Positions 47,619-59,416 of a stretch of DNA of 64,000 bases are shown here, one piece after another. A program made the position numbers and the translations under genes. This DNA is from Amoebidium appalachense. Taxonomy: Eukaryota; Ichthyosporea. The notes below the pieces were generated by a model, which searched no databases, was not told the DNA's origin, and was given only the letters and a program-made list of their open reading frames with translations. Position 1 is the first letter of the stretch, and each line of letters starts with the position of its first letter. The stretch spans positions 6,262,001 to 6,326,000 of the forward strand of contig CAVNZM010000008.1 of NCBI GenBank assembly GCA_963693365.1. Reading direction: 5' to 3'.

Positions 47619-47680
<62 letters not shown>

Positions 47681-48708
47681 GCAAGTTTTGGCGCGAAAAT
47701 GTGCGTGTACACACTGTTTATACGTCACAGTGAGAGGAGAGTTTTTGTATTTACGTGTGGCCGCGTATATCGTTTTGCCTTTTAGTTAATTTTATTTTCA
47801 TACAACCCCTATATATAAAGTATGCATACATGGGCTCATTTAGTTCCTCCCTCTCTTTATTTAAAAATAATAATACTAATAATAAAAAGGGAAAATAGAA
47901 AAAGAAAAAGTCTTGGAGTAATACTTAGCAGGACTCCGCCTGAATCACGTGTGACGTGCATGGAAATTCCGTGAGCCACGCACTCTTGCTTCTAAGCAAA
48001 TTCACACTGAGCCGCACGCACCTAAGTCCGACTCCATACGCCGGAAGTCCCCGCGCACCTGATTGGACAAAACACGATCCGATGACGTAAATCAGGGGAG
48101 AACGATTCGATCCTCAAGCGACATAAAGGGGCCGTCAGGCCCCTCTAGCGGGGGGTTGGGGGGGCGGCAGCCCCCCCATTTAGGGCCCAGACACACATAG
48201 GGTTATGGTTATTGGGTTTATGTTTTTTATTTTTGTAAATTATTATCAATTATTGTATTTTTTTAGCCAGTTATCATCCGATCTCCCTATACCTAGGGCT
48301 TCCTTCGTATAGACCTACCTCAGCCGCACGAACAGCCGTACATACATGTGTAATACGCGGCACCTGGTCTCCGTCGCGCTTTTTTTGCTTTCTTGTTACG
48401 TAGGCTATGACATATATGTTCTCACCGGTTTGAAAACAAGAACAGCGTCAGATCTTTGGTTCAAACCTTCTTCAAAACCCATACCTAACCATTACCACCC
48501 CTTTTCCCTTCTCCCACTTTGCTCCCCATGTTTTGGGGAACCCTTTCAACCAACCTTTTTCACATCCATCAGTAGAAATCCACCCGCCACAGGTGTGGGG
48601 TTGGGGCACGTGTGTGTCCCACGCAGCTGCAACCTGCCACTCCAGGTTTTTGTGACGCGGCACGACTCCGCGCCCCAGCCCCTTCCGCAGGAGGAGGGGC
48701 CTTACACC
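47066..48708. other. Intergenic region between the DGCR6-family gene and TRIAP1
   Basis: About 1.6 kb on the plus strand. It contains AT-rich palindromic DNA at 47419-47450, T28 then G51 (47601-47679), AATAAT-rich DNA near 47865-47890 and a pair of GC hairpins at 48128-48177. The TRIAP1 promoter is expected in the right part; no TATA box is obvious. Confidence 0.55.
47601..47679. repeat. T28-G51 double homopolymer
   Basis: A pure T run passes directly into a pure G run. The same T-then-G arrangement occurs at 11834-11878 and 13366-13417. Confidence 0.97.
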
Positions 48709-50014
48709 ATGAACAGCGTGGGCGAGCAGTGTACTGAGCTGAAGCAGAAGTACGATGAGGTGAGTGCGTGTGTGGATGTTGAGCTGGGATGGGTAAAGTG
48801 GGGGAGAAGTATGAGGAGGGGGGAAGGAGAGAGGGGAGGAGGGGTGGAAGGTTTTGGCGGAAGGGGGCAGGGTGGGGGAAGGGGGGAGGGGAGTAGGCAG
48901 AGCTCAAGGGCAGGGCAGGGACTCGGCCGTAGATCGAAGTTGGAGGGAGTGGCTGTGTGGTTGTGAGTGTGGGTGTAAACTTGATATTCGTGCACTTCTT
49001 TGGAGAAACAAGGTGGGCTGTTTGTGCAGGAGAGATGGTGAGAGGGAGAGAGGGATGCAGAGGATGGGTGGTGTGCTTATGTCATGCTGAAGGCGGAAAT
49101 ACCAAGCCTGATATTATGTGTTCAATCGGGGTCAAGGTGCTAGCAGCTTCCACGCAGTAACGCTCTGTGAGGGGAGCTGGATGGCAGTAGGGAGTGAGAG
49201 GGAGATCAGAGTAGAGAAGAAAAGAGAAAAAATTCTGGAGGGTAGGCGGAAGGCGACAGGATTAGTGATGCAGAGTGGCTCACCAGTGATGGAGAGCTGG
49301 CTCGCTGGTGTCAGAGGGAAACAGTGGTAGGCTTGGCTGGTGGAAACGGAGGGTGGGTGGGGGGGGGGGGGAGGTAGAAAATTCTTCACCTCCTACAACA
49401 AGCCCCTCTCCTCCCTCCCCCTTTCTCCAAAAACCACGTTACCCTGTATGCCCCCCCTGTCCTCCCCCCCCCCCCCCCCCCCCCCCCCCCCCTTCTCCGT
49501 TCCCCCTTCCACTGCCCTCCCCCACCAGGGCTTTTGGATTGATCAATGCACATGCTGCTCTTGCTTCCCCCTTCCTGTCCTCGGGACACTCACACAGACA
49601 CCCCCACCACCTCAGCATCATATTTTCCGTATGCCAACCATGTCTGTCTTTTTGAGCTAATTTATATCCGTTTTTTCCTTTTCATGTCCCCCTTTCTCTT
49701 CCTCTGTTATCTACTCGCTTGTAAGCTGCTGTTAAAGCTACATAATGCCCCCACTTTAACCCCCCCCCCCCCCCCCAAAAAAAAATAAAAAAATAAAAAA
49801 AATAAAAAAATTGTTATCTCTCTCTGATAATGCCCATTCTCTCTGTTGTCTGCCTCAAGTGCCCCTGGTGCACTTCCTTTCTTTCCCGTCGTCTATGAAT
49901 TCAGACGCCTGTGTTGGTTAGATATTTTCCTCTCTTTTCCTTCACTCCCTTTTCCTCACAGTGAAGCCCCCCCCCCCCCCCCCCCCCCCCCCTCCCCCCC
50001 CCCCTCCCTGCTCT

Positions 50015-50058
<44 letters not shown>

Positions 50059-50385
50059 GCACACACTCAGAGACACACATGCTCTTTTCTTTTGCTCTTG
50101 CGTCACCTTGCTCGACATACACACGCTCTTTCGCACGCACATGCTGTCTATATCACACACCTACCTACATGCAAACAAACACACACGACACTCAAATGGG
50201 CTTAAATATCCTGCAAACTAAAAAGGATGCAAAAGCATTGACACAGAATCTTGTCTCCACACTACACGGGCACACTACATATGCTTGCACCCACACACGC
50301 ACATACATGTTTCCCATCACGTGCAAGCATGTACACACACACGTGCACACACGCACACACACACGCACGTGCGTGCGCACGCGCG

Positions 50386-50447
<62 letters not shown>

Positions 50448-50450
50448 ACG

Positions 50451-50489
<39 letters not shown>

Positions 50490-50491
50490 AG

Positions 50492-50568
<77 letters not shown>

Positions 50569-50756
50569 GCTTCAACAAATGGTACACCACGAAGTTTTTG
50601 AAAGGAGAAGGGGCACAATGTGAGTGTGACGACATTTTCAAACAGTACCAGACGTGCGTCATGGTATAACCCCCCCCCTCCCCCCCCCCTCTCTCCCCCC
50701 CCCCCCCCCCCCCCAGACACACACAAATGTGTGTGTGTGTGTGTTGTGTTTGTGTT

Positions 50757-50846
<90 letters not shown>

Positions 50847-51280
50847 GGCGCGCGTTATCCGGGGGCACAGGGAGGAAAAGGGGGTTTTTTTTTTCTTTTT
50901 TGGGGGGGGGGGGGGGGGGGGGGAAGCCAAGATGCTCACGTTCAGCGGTTGGAAAACCACTTAATATTCGAATTAAAAATCCGAAAACTACATTGACAGG
51001 CATTTGCACACATCTATGGGTGCTTGAGTTTGCAAAATATGCCCAATTTCAAAAGGTTCACTTGCCGGTTTTCCGGACCAAAGGCTTTAAGGTACACACA
51101 TGCACACACAGACGTGGCACCGACACATCTCCTACCCCCCCCCCCCCCCCCTCCCCCCCCCCCCCCCCCCTTAATCCCCCATACATCTCACTCTTCATTC
51201 CGGCCCTCCCCTCTGCCTTGCCACCCACACACACGCGCTCACACTTGTGTAGGAGGTTTAACACACACACACACACTCTC

Positions 51281-51346
<66 letters not shown>

Positions 51347-51499
51347 TCCCCCTCCCCCTCCCCCCCCCTCCCCCCCTCCCCCCTCCCCCCCTCCCCCTCC
51401 CCCCCTCCCCCTCCCCCTCCCCCCCTCCCCCCCCTCCCTCCCTCCCTCCCTCCCTCCCTCCCTCCCTCCCTCCCTCCCTCCCTCCCTCCCTCCCTTCCT

Positions 51500-51556
<57 letters not shown>

Positions 51557-51667
51557 AAACATGATGCCCACTTGCAGGCAGCCATCAAGGAAAAGAAGAT
51601 TCTGGATGATTTCGACACGACCCTTTTCGAAGACAAAGCCAAAATGCAACAGGACTCCCCCAAATGA
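48709..51667 (+). CDS. TRIAP1: TRIAP1/Mdm35 homologue, twin CX9C intermembrane-space protein
   Basis: Three exons, 48709-48759, 50568-50663 and 51578-51667 (TGA), give 78 aa with both introns in phase 0. The start [17 protein letters not shown] closely matches the conserved family N-terminus. The second exon has [13 protein letters not shown] and DIFKQYQTC. The two CX9C motifs are C8/C18 and C37/C47, which form the helical hairpin with two disulfides. In yeast and mammals this protein is imported by the Mia40 pathway, binds Ups1/PRELI and carries phosphatidic acid between mitochondrial membranes. The tail ([12 protein letters not shown]) retains the family's 'AIKEK' helix. An extra Cys (C35) sits two residues before C37. 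Length is typical (76-86 aa). Intron 1 is about 1.8 kb and intron 2 about 0.9 kb, both repeat-laden. Confidence 0.93.
50390..50566. repeat. (AC)n array forming the 3' splice site of TRIAP1 exon 2
   Basis: AC dinucleotide with CACGAACAC and CAGACACAGAC breaks runs to the acceptor CACACAG at 50561-50567. Confidence 0.95.
50751..51555. repeat. (GT)n, G run, C runs and (CT)n/(CCCT)n in TRIAP1 intron 2
   Basis: (GT)n 50759-50844, a T/G run 50885-50923, C-rich 51136-51170, (CT)n 51277-51342, C5-6T repeats 51343-51434, (CCCT)n 51435-51508 and (CT)n 51509-51555. The long pyrimidine tract ends 22 bases before the exon 3 acceptor. Confidence 0.95.
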
Positions 51668-51671
51668 CGGA

Positions 51672-51677
51672 AATAAA
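51672..51677 (+). terminator. AATAAA polyadenylation signal of TRIAP1
   Basis: AATAAA begins five bases after the TGA stop of TRIAP1, followed by a T-rich stretch. This would give a very short 3' UTR. A later, unseen signal is possible. Confidence 0.45.
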
Positions 51678-51786
51678 TTTCTTTTCTTTTTCTATTTTCA
51701 GCTGAGCCACACCACACTTTGTGGCTTTGCGTTCAACAGCTTTTGGTCTTGAGAATTTCATGCTTACTTACATTGCTGCCACCATT

Positions 51787-51832
<46 letters not shown>

Positions 51833-51997
51833 TAACACTTTTTCATGCACATCAATGATTCTTCTATGGGAAAGTACATTTGTCTTTAGTAATTTGTAAA
51901 CGAGGTTGCGTAAAATTTGTCCAGGACCAGTGGTCCAGGCAACATCGTGTGGATTTTTTTTTCCCTTCCTACAGGAACTATATTTTTTCGTTAACCA

Positions 51998-52068
51998 GCG
52001 CCGTTGGTGTAGTGGTATCATGGAAGCCTCCCAAGCTTTCGACCCGGGTTCGATTCCCGGGCGGCGCA
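51998..52068 (+). tRNA. tRNA-Gly (anticodon CCC)
   Basis: A 71-base cloverleaf. The acceptor stem GCGCCGT pairs with GCGGCGC plus discriminator A; one G-T pair closes it. The D arm TGGTGTAGTGGTA is the A box, and GGTTCGATTCC at 52047-52057 is the T arm and B box. The anticodon stem GAAGC/GCTTT holds the 7-base loop CTCCCAA, so the anticodon is CCC, reading GGG. There is no intron. A T-run from 52071 is a good RNA polymerase III terminator. Body and ends match eukaryotic tRNA-Gly. Confidence 0.96.
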
Positions 52069-52171
52069 ACCTTTTTTTTTTTTCTTTTTTTTTTTGTTTG
52101 TTTGTTTGTTTGTTTGTTTGTTTGTTTGCCCAAGCGAACTGGCAGGCTCTGCTGCCTTCTGAGGTAGCTCT

Positions 52172-52238
52172 TATTTTTCAAGGGCGACCCGGAGAGCGGC
52201 TGATCACGTGAGTCAGACTCGCCTGCCCTTGAAAAATA
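52172..52238. repeat. Perfect 14-bp inverted repeat with 39-base loop
   Basis: TATTTTTCAAGGGC at 52172-52185 pairs with its complement at 52225-52238. The loop contains the palindrome TCACGTGA (52204-52211). A second small inverted repeat GGCAG/CTGCC lies at 52141-52156. It may be a hairpin or a short inverted-repeat transposon remnant downstream of the tRNA. Confidence 0.8.
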
Positions 52239-53402
52239 GCCAGCGTCGATTTATTCGTACATAGGCTAGAGGGCACAGTCAGTATGTGGCAGTAGCAGAC
52301 TTGCCAATGTATCTTTGGCATGCAAAAGCCTCCGGAGACATTGTGTGACAAAGCTCGACCTGTGCATCATGGCCCACACCGGGTGCACCAAACTACCACT
52401 TCCGTACGGGACCGGCCAGTGAGCTAGGGTAACTGTGTTTACATGATCGACTCATCAGTTTGCGCGGGTATTTTGAACATGTACTTCGCGAAATAATTTG
52501 CACAGTGTATGCTTGTCCACCGGCTGAGTTCAACTCTCATTGGTAGCTCTGCGCTGTTTCAACTTTGCGTGCCAGGCTTGCGTTTTGTACGGTAGTGGCT
52601 GGGAGGGCGTTTGTGATCCGATTTTCTTTCATTCATTGTCTTTCTCTCTTTCTTTGTTTCTTTCTTTCTTTCGAAATCTGTTTTTTTTTTGCTTGCTGCT
52701 GTTGAAATATAATGAAGCAAAAAAAAAAAGTAGAAATGTTGTTGTTGTTGTTGTTGCCTTTCATTCCGATCTTTTTTCTCTCTCTCTCTTCTTTTTTTTC
52801 CCCTTTCTTTTCAGGCATCAGTGATTTTGTTTGCTGCTGCTGTTGTTGCAATTGGTGATGTTAATTTTCTAAAGCTTTCTTTCTTTCTTTCTTTCTGCCT
52901 ATTTTTTAGGTTTGTTTGCTGTAGTGTCGATATTGTTGTTGAGGAGGAGGGGGGGGGGGGCTACTTAGCACCAAGGCCTTTGTCTCGTACATTCATAAGT
53001 TTGTATTCTGATGGGCACATACATGCCTTTGCATTGTATTATGTTCTGCCGTTTTCCCTAAATCACACACAGCGGTATATACACATGCCTGCCATGTGAC
53101 TGGACTTAAAAAGGAGATCTCGAGAGGGGCAGGGGAGGGGCTATTCCTGCCATCTTTGTTACCACAAGGCAGTTAAAATCTCTCATTATCATCGTACTCA
53201 GTACAATTCCTTTCCGTCAGTACTACCTGATAATATATATGGTCAGCCACCTGTCACGTAGCTCTTAGTGCACATGACACACTTTAAACAGTGCACGCAT
53301 GCTTTAACATGATCCGAGCCCCAAAAAGGCCTTACAACAATCAATTGCAGTTAAACGAATTTAGCTTTAACCTACTAAAGGAATTAACTTTTAATTAACC
53401 AT

Positions 53403-55265
53403 TTAGAAGTCAAAGTCGCCCAGCAAGTCATACATGACTTCCATAGGCAGGGTGGGCTCCGCACCCATTGTTGTTGTGGCGGCATGCATCGTGTGGCCCT
53501 CATGGGAGGTGGCGGTGGGGTGTGCGGTGGGATGAGCCCCCCCGGCAGAGGGATGTGAGGCACCAGCCGCAGACACAATCACCTCCATCTTCTGCCCGGC
53601 CAGGCAGTGGCCCCCTGTCCTTGGCTCGTCTTCACCGTTGATCTTGGCTTCGTCTGTGGGTGGATCGGAGGGTTGGTTAGGGTCATCAGGGCACAAATAG
53701 TGTGTAAACCACCCATGGCACTAGAGAGGATTATCAAATATGCAAAATGGAAAAACGGAATTGTCTTTGCAAACTTGATGATGGCTTCGTACGTGGAAGG
53801 ACTGTGCATAATAGACGTGGAGTATGCGCCGGGACAAGGGGGGGAATATGATTTAGTGAGAGTCAGTAAGCAAGTGACGACACCGTAATGAAGGAAAGAG
53901 AACAACGCTCTTTTGGTGTACGGAACACACAACCATCACCAGAAAAATAGATAGTGACGATCGTATTTTGACATCCGGGGACATTGATTCGAGCAGTATC
54001 CTAAGTTGCAGCTTGGTAACGAAATTTTCGAAGTACACCATGACTTTTCTTTTGGCAAATTACCTTGACATGTGCCGTTGCACAGGGGTGTCCTAAAAAC
54101 GGGGCGGAAGTGGGCTTGTGTATCGTGTGTGTGTGTGGGGGGGGGGGGGGGGAGGGGGGGGGGAGGGGGGGGTTGAGAGGAGGGGAGGAATGGGGGTTTT
54201 CGGGCCCGGAAGGGGGGAGGGGGGGTAGGTTTACGTACCATTGCCACCCTCAGTGCAGATGAAGTATGTGGTGCCTTCCTTAAGGGCTGACGCAGGGATG
54301 ACCTTAGTCTCGCCATCGTCACAGCCACCCCAGAAGGTGCTGGTGGTGGCATCAGTTGCCGTACAACCATCGTAGCCGGCCTTGGACACCTGTGTGCATG
54401 AAAAAGGGTTTAGTACGAATAAAGGAGTACGAAGAGGAACACAATGGCATAATACATCATTGGCAAGTGCAGGAGAAGAGGGGGGGGGGGGGGGGGGGGG
54501 GGGGAGGGGAGGGGAAGGGTGAGAAGGTACGTCGGTGGAGAAGGGGAGAGGTCAAGGTGTTTACGTATCTGAGTGGTGTGGGAGAACAAGAGAATATGCA
54601 AGCCATGTTAGTTATGCAATGCTAGTTAAGTGCCCGGCCTGTTACGCTAGGAACTGGACAATTGATATCAGACACAAGAGAACATCGGGACTGCCATTGC
54701 CGTATGCACAGGCAGAAGGGCATGGGCATGCGAACATCCACCAGGCAGTGAGATGCGCAGCAGTGCAAGCACAGGAACACGAAAACCAAGAAAAAGCGAT
54801 ATGCTGGCTGTTCGAGTTGCAAGGTTAGTAGTGCATAAGCATTGAGCCTCTACTCCAAAGCTCTGTCTGACCATGCGTACATGGGATCTCTCTGGTCACG
54901 CATGTTGGCCACTACCACCGATCACTGACCATGGTCAGGCAATCGGGCCGATCTTTCGTACTGCAAGCTCAACCCTACTACTCCTAGTTTCACCCTAGCC
55001 CCCCCAGGCCAAACGTTCAACTCCCTTCCTCAACTTAAGTACAACCGAGACAGATGTGCTCACTCACCTGCCAGATGTTGTGATCCATGCCAGCGCATTT
55101 GAAAGTGATGGTCTCCCCGACCGTCAATTTCTCGGGTGTTGCGTAATTTCCTGGCACAACCCATGGGACAATCTTGGTCCCTGATGTTGATGCTGTCGAG
55201 GGTGGCGTCGTGACGGGGGAGGAAGCGGCCACACCGGCGAGTGCTGCGATAAGAGTAACCTTCAT
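53403..55265 (-). CDS. Secreted phytocyanin-like blue copper protein (stellacyanin-type)
   Basis: Three exons, 55265-55068, 54389-54239 and 53653-53403 (TAA), give 199 aa. The signal peptide MKVTLIAALAGVAA is followed by a Thr/Ser-rich stretch. The cupredoxin fold shows the expected copper ligands: His in GMDHNIWQ, Cys in TTYFICTEGG, His and Gln in GGHCLAGQKMEVIV. Gln at the axial position is the stellacyanin signature, whereas plantacyanins and most other phytocyanins use Met. Two further Cys (YDGC and GHC, or FKC) could form the family disulfide. The tail after residue 150 is rich in His, Ala and Thr. No GPI signal or transmembrane helix is obvious. The Cys-to-His copper loop is 20 residues as spliced, far longer than usual. 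An alternative acceptor at 53614 shortens it to 7. Confidence 0.82.
54122..54225. repeat. (GT)n and G-rich tract in cupredoxin intron 2
   Basis: A short GT run then G runs with single A breaks. A second G run lies at 54481-54504 in intron 1. Confidence 0.9.
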
Positions 55266-55376
55266 TTTCGTTGCTGCGTTTAACGAAAAACACGCTTGAG
55301 GGAGTGAGGAAGGTTTGTTTGGTTATGCACAGTACGTGTGTCGGTGCGTTTGCCTGAGAGTGGGGGAACCGTGGGA

Positions 55377-55383
55377 TTATATA
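55377..55383 (-). promoter_or_regulatory. TATA box of the cupredoxin gene
   Basis: TATATAA on the minus strand, 112 bases upstream of the ATG at 55265, predicts a start site near 55350 and a 5' UTR of about 85 bases. It directly abuts a sequence matching the terminus of the inverted-repeat element at 31651-31880. Confidence 0.55.
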
Positions 55384-55403
55384 GACACCGACCGCGAATA
55401 AGA
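55383..55403. mobile_element. Partial copy of the MITE-like terminal repeat
   Basis: AGACACCGACCGCGAATAAG, followed by A, matches the terminal inverted repeat at 31653-31673 with one mismatch in 21 bases. No partner end is found nearby, so it is a solo or decayed end. Confidence 0.55.
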
Positions 55404-57127
55404 TACTAAACTATGTTTTATATTTTGGGCGTCCAATCAGATTAGTACACTCCGGGGCTTGTAATAGCTTTTACTTATTTCATATTTACAGTTTGAATAA
55501 ACGGTTAAAAAGAACAGGAATGGTGCATAAATTAGTCAGGACGACCGACAAAAAGGTGTCGAACTCCCTAAATTTTGTTCGCAAGCTCGCAAGCCCTGGT
55601 ACCAAAGTCACAGTGTCAATTTGTGTCTAATTCAGGCAGCCGTCCTCTCATACCTCCGCCATGTAGTCAAAATAGCCTCGAAACCTTTGAGGGTCCCTAG
55701 TTATTTTTTACAGCTTCTGTATGTCTTTTTTGTTTCCTAGGCCAGCAAGCCTTCCCCACGGGTTTGTTGGCTACTTAAAAAAAACAGGGTAGTGAAATAG
55801 CGACCACGTGATCAGTGAAGATTCTGGAACACGAGTATTCCGAAATTGCGAGGCCCTGCCAGCGCATTTTATTGTAGGCTGCACGCCGTATTACTATATG
55901 TTTTATGGAAGAAATAAGACAATGTTCTAAGTTTCTATAACTTACATAAAATAAAACTCATTCAAATATCAAAGGAAACAACTTTGCCACGTGGGAGCCC
56001 AAGCAGTAAACACTCACTCATTCGCGATGATTTTGGATTGAACCGGCTCGGATCATGGAATGCAGTTTCGTTCTTTGGAATCACAGGAATGCACTAAAAG
56101 CCGTGCGATTGGTACAGATTACGACACAAGGTCACAGAGTTCCATCTTGTTAAAGGACGGCTTAGAGCCATGTAAAAAAGGGTCATGATCATACATCAAC
56201 GTTAAACGTTACCTTATGAACAGTCATGTATATATATACCCTACATGAAAAACAGCATTACTTCAATAGATTAATCCCCTCTCATGATAGCCACAAACTT
56301 TTTTGCTCATTCACTTTCAATGAAGCGTTGTCTACATATGTAATGTGTGGCTATGCCTTCAATGGTACTACGCTATTTTTAGTGCCATTTTTAGTGCTGG
56401 AATGCTGAAGAGCTGCCCAGCCACACGTGACACGTGCACAGCCTGTGACAGACGGATGGACGTGGGCACTGGGCAGGGGTCCCCCCGGCCCCCCTGAGCC
56501 CCCTCCATTCCTTTGGGAGGTTTCCCCCAATCGGTGTGTAAACAAACATAGCGTCAGACAGAGGTTGATTCCAAATTATTTCTCCTGGTTGGAAAGATCT
56601 CAGAAGTTCCGAACGTCCCCTTTATTTATTGTACTTGGAATTTCTATGTTGTTCAGAACGGTTGTTGTACATAGTGCATGCCCCAGCCAAAGTTGTAAGT
56701 TAGTAGTGCCTTAATCCTCGTTTCAAGTTGGTTTGTTTTAGGTATGTTTGTTTCCTGAGATTTATTTCACGTGATCTCTGTTTCATGTTTACGGCTGACG
56801 GCTGAGTTTGCTGTGTTCTGACCTCATCATTACGTTGGGCCCCCTTTCGTAAAAACCATAAGTACCTCACTCACTGAAACACTTCGAAGCTGAATTGCAG
56901 GTATTGGGGACGACAGAAATATTTTATAAAACAACAAAAAAAGTAGGAATATAGTTATAAGCAGTAGTTTTGCTGTTGATTGAAGACAGCTGTAATGTTT
57001 ATAAAACAACAACAAAATAAAAATAAAAAACAGGAATAGCGCACCAAAAAAAAAGTTTTGTAAAACAACAAAAAAAGTAGGAATAGTAAAGTTTGAACAC
57101 CAACCAAGATTCTTAGTAGAACAATGT

Positions 57128-57219
57128 GTGCAAGTTACATGTGTGTGTGTGTGTGTGTTGCAACATGTGCGTCAGTGTATAAACATTTGTGTGACGTGTA
57201 AACGTGTGTGTGCCATGCC

Positions 57220-57285
<66 letters not shown>

Positions 57286-57375
57286 CGCGTGCAGCGTTCG
57301 TATGTTTTTGTGTGTGTCAGTGATCATGACACTGTTTGTGTGCGTGTGCGTGTGTGTGTGTGTGTGTCTGTGTGT

Positions 57376-57419
<44 letters not shown>

Positions 57420-57431
57420 GATCTTCACGGT

Positions 57432-57468
<37 letters not shown>

Positions 57469-57566
57469 GTGAGTCAGTGTGTGTGTGCAGCGTTCGTATG
57501 TTTTTGTGTGTGTCAGTGATCATGACACTGTTTGTGTGCGCGTGCGTGCGTGTGTCTCTGTGTGTG

Positions 57567-57610
<44 letters not shown>

Positions 57611-57642
57611 ATGTGCGCGTTGATCTTCACGGTTCGTGTGTG

Positions 57643-57706
<64 letters not shown>

Positions 57707-58101
57707 CACCACCTCATATTAAGTCATATGTGTGCGTGTTGTGCGTGAACACGTGTGTGGCGTGTACGCGTGTGTGTGTCACACTGCAGCTGTGTGTGTG
57801 TGTGTGTGCATGCGTTGACAATGTGTCTGACACCGTGTTTGTGTATGTGCGCGCATGTGTGTACGTACGTAAGCCTGTGTGTGTGTCATGACGTCACAGG
57901 CTGTGTGAAACTGTGCGACATGTGTTTGTGCCCTCGTACCATTGTGTGCTTGACCGTCACGTTGTCACGGTGTGTGTCACATTGTTTGTGTGACTGCCAG
58001 TGTATATGCATACAGATGTGTGCGCGCCTGTTACTTCTGTGTGTCCGTACTACGACATGTACAACTGCATGACACTGTGCACATGTCACTGCCAGTCTAG
58101 A

Positions 58102-58139
<38 letters not shown>

Positions 58140-58324
58140 TGCGTGTGCGCGCGCGCGCGACGGTGTGTTCGTGTGTGTGTGTGTTTCTGACAGTGTGTAC
58201 GGTTGTGACGCTATGTAAATATGTGTGTGCATGCGCCGTGTTTCTCTTGTTCATTTGTGCTATGTCACCGCGAGTCGAACAGACTGAGTGTGCACAGTAT
58301 TCACTTGTACACAAGCGTGTGACA

Positions 58325-58365
<41 letters not shown>
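57128..58365. repeat. (GT)n-rich block with an internal 196-200 bp tandem duplication
   Basis: The segment CAGCGTTCGTATGTTTTTGT ... ATCATGACACTGTTTGTG ... TTGATCTTCACGGTTCG occurs at 57292-57434 and again at 57488-57636, each followed by a (GT)n array. Further GT arrays lie at 57223-57276, 57378-57418, 57645-57703 and 58329-58363. Confidence 0.9.
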
Positions 58366-58366
<1 letters not shown>

Positions 58367-58891
58367 ATAGCGTAAACCAAACAACCCCACCCATTCATAT
58401 TTAAATTTATTGGTCGCACCCTCCTCAGCTCAGCACACACCACCCTATGTAAACACATGTATCGCTACCATACATTACAGCACGGGTAACTGAGCTAGAG
58501 CTAAATGGATGTTGTACTTGGAGTGACACGAGTACCGTGGATAATCAATCAATACTTCAAGGTACCCGTATGCCCTAGTTCTGGATTCATAAATGTTTGT
58601 GGGCTCAGGCCATGTACCCCCCCCCCCCCCCCTCCCCCCCCCCCCCCCCACCCACAAAATAAAATAATAAAAAATAAAAAGAAGTAAAGAAAGCACGACT
58701 CATACGCATGACACTTTGGAGCGCATACGAAGAAATGTATGTTCAAGTAGTCATTTCATCTTGGGTTGACTCTTGTCAGTGTGTAGATCAATTGTGCCCC
58801 TCTAAAACTATTGCAACGTGTACGCATCACGATACCGCCTTCACAAGGTCAACACATTGGGTCATCTCCTTATATGGCAAATACCATTTCC

Positions 58892-58980
58892 TTAAATGGC
58901 AATCTTGAACATCTCCTCGAAGAGCTCCGGGTCGTCGGTGGGCACCCTCTTGATTTTGTGGTTGAAGAAGGTCTCAATCT

Positions 58981-59038
<58 letters not shown>

Positions 59039-59377
59039 TGTGTACGTGTACGTGTGCGCACGTGTGTGTTTTAGTGTGTGTGTACGCATGAGCGAATGAG
59101 TGAGTGATGTGTTTGAGTAAGTGGTGGTGGTGGTGGCAATAATGGTGGGGGATTTCGGAGTATGTAATGCAAGAACAAGAAAACGTGAAACTAAAACAGT
59201 CACCAACGGTTGGGAGCGCCAAAGAGCCATGGGAAGTGGACGGGTGGAAGGGGAGGAGGGGGTTTGTTTAGAATGTGCTATTTAGTGCCAGAGAGTACGA
59301 AGTACGGATTCATGAACGAAAGCATAATGCAGAGTACAAAGATGAAGAAGAAAAGAGAAGTGCGCGGGGGGAGGGGA

Positions 59378-59416
<39 letters not shown>

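Larger units (their letters stand above)
51668..53402. other. Intergenic region carrying a tRNA gene and an inverted repeat
   Basis: About 1.7 kb. Besides tRNA-Gly and the TTTG tetranucleotide run after it (52094-52128), it holds an inverted repeat at 52172-52238 and T-rich, GTT-repeat DNA at 52640-52960. No protein exon is recognised. Confidence 0.6.
55266..58891. other. Intergenic region between the cupredoxin and helicase genes
   Basis: About 3.6 kb. 55400-57120 is complex, AT-rich DNA with no recognisable exon. 57128-58365 is dominated by GT-rich sequence with a 196-200 bp tandem duplication. 58370-58890 is complex except for a C run at 58617-58649. The cupredoxin promoter is at the left end. 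Confidence 0.55.

Noticed and set aside
53936-54110. Extra cupredoxin exon around LCNGTCQ
   Set aside because: Exons 2 and 3 join in frame without it and give the complete ligand set. No matching phase was found.
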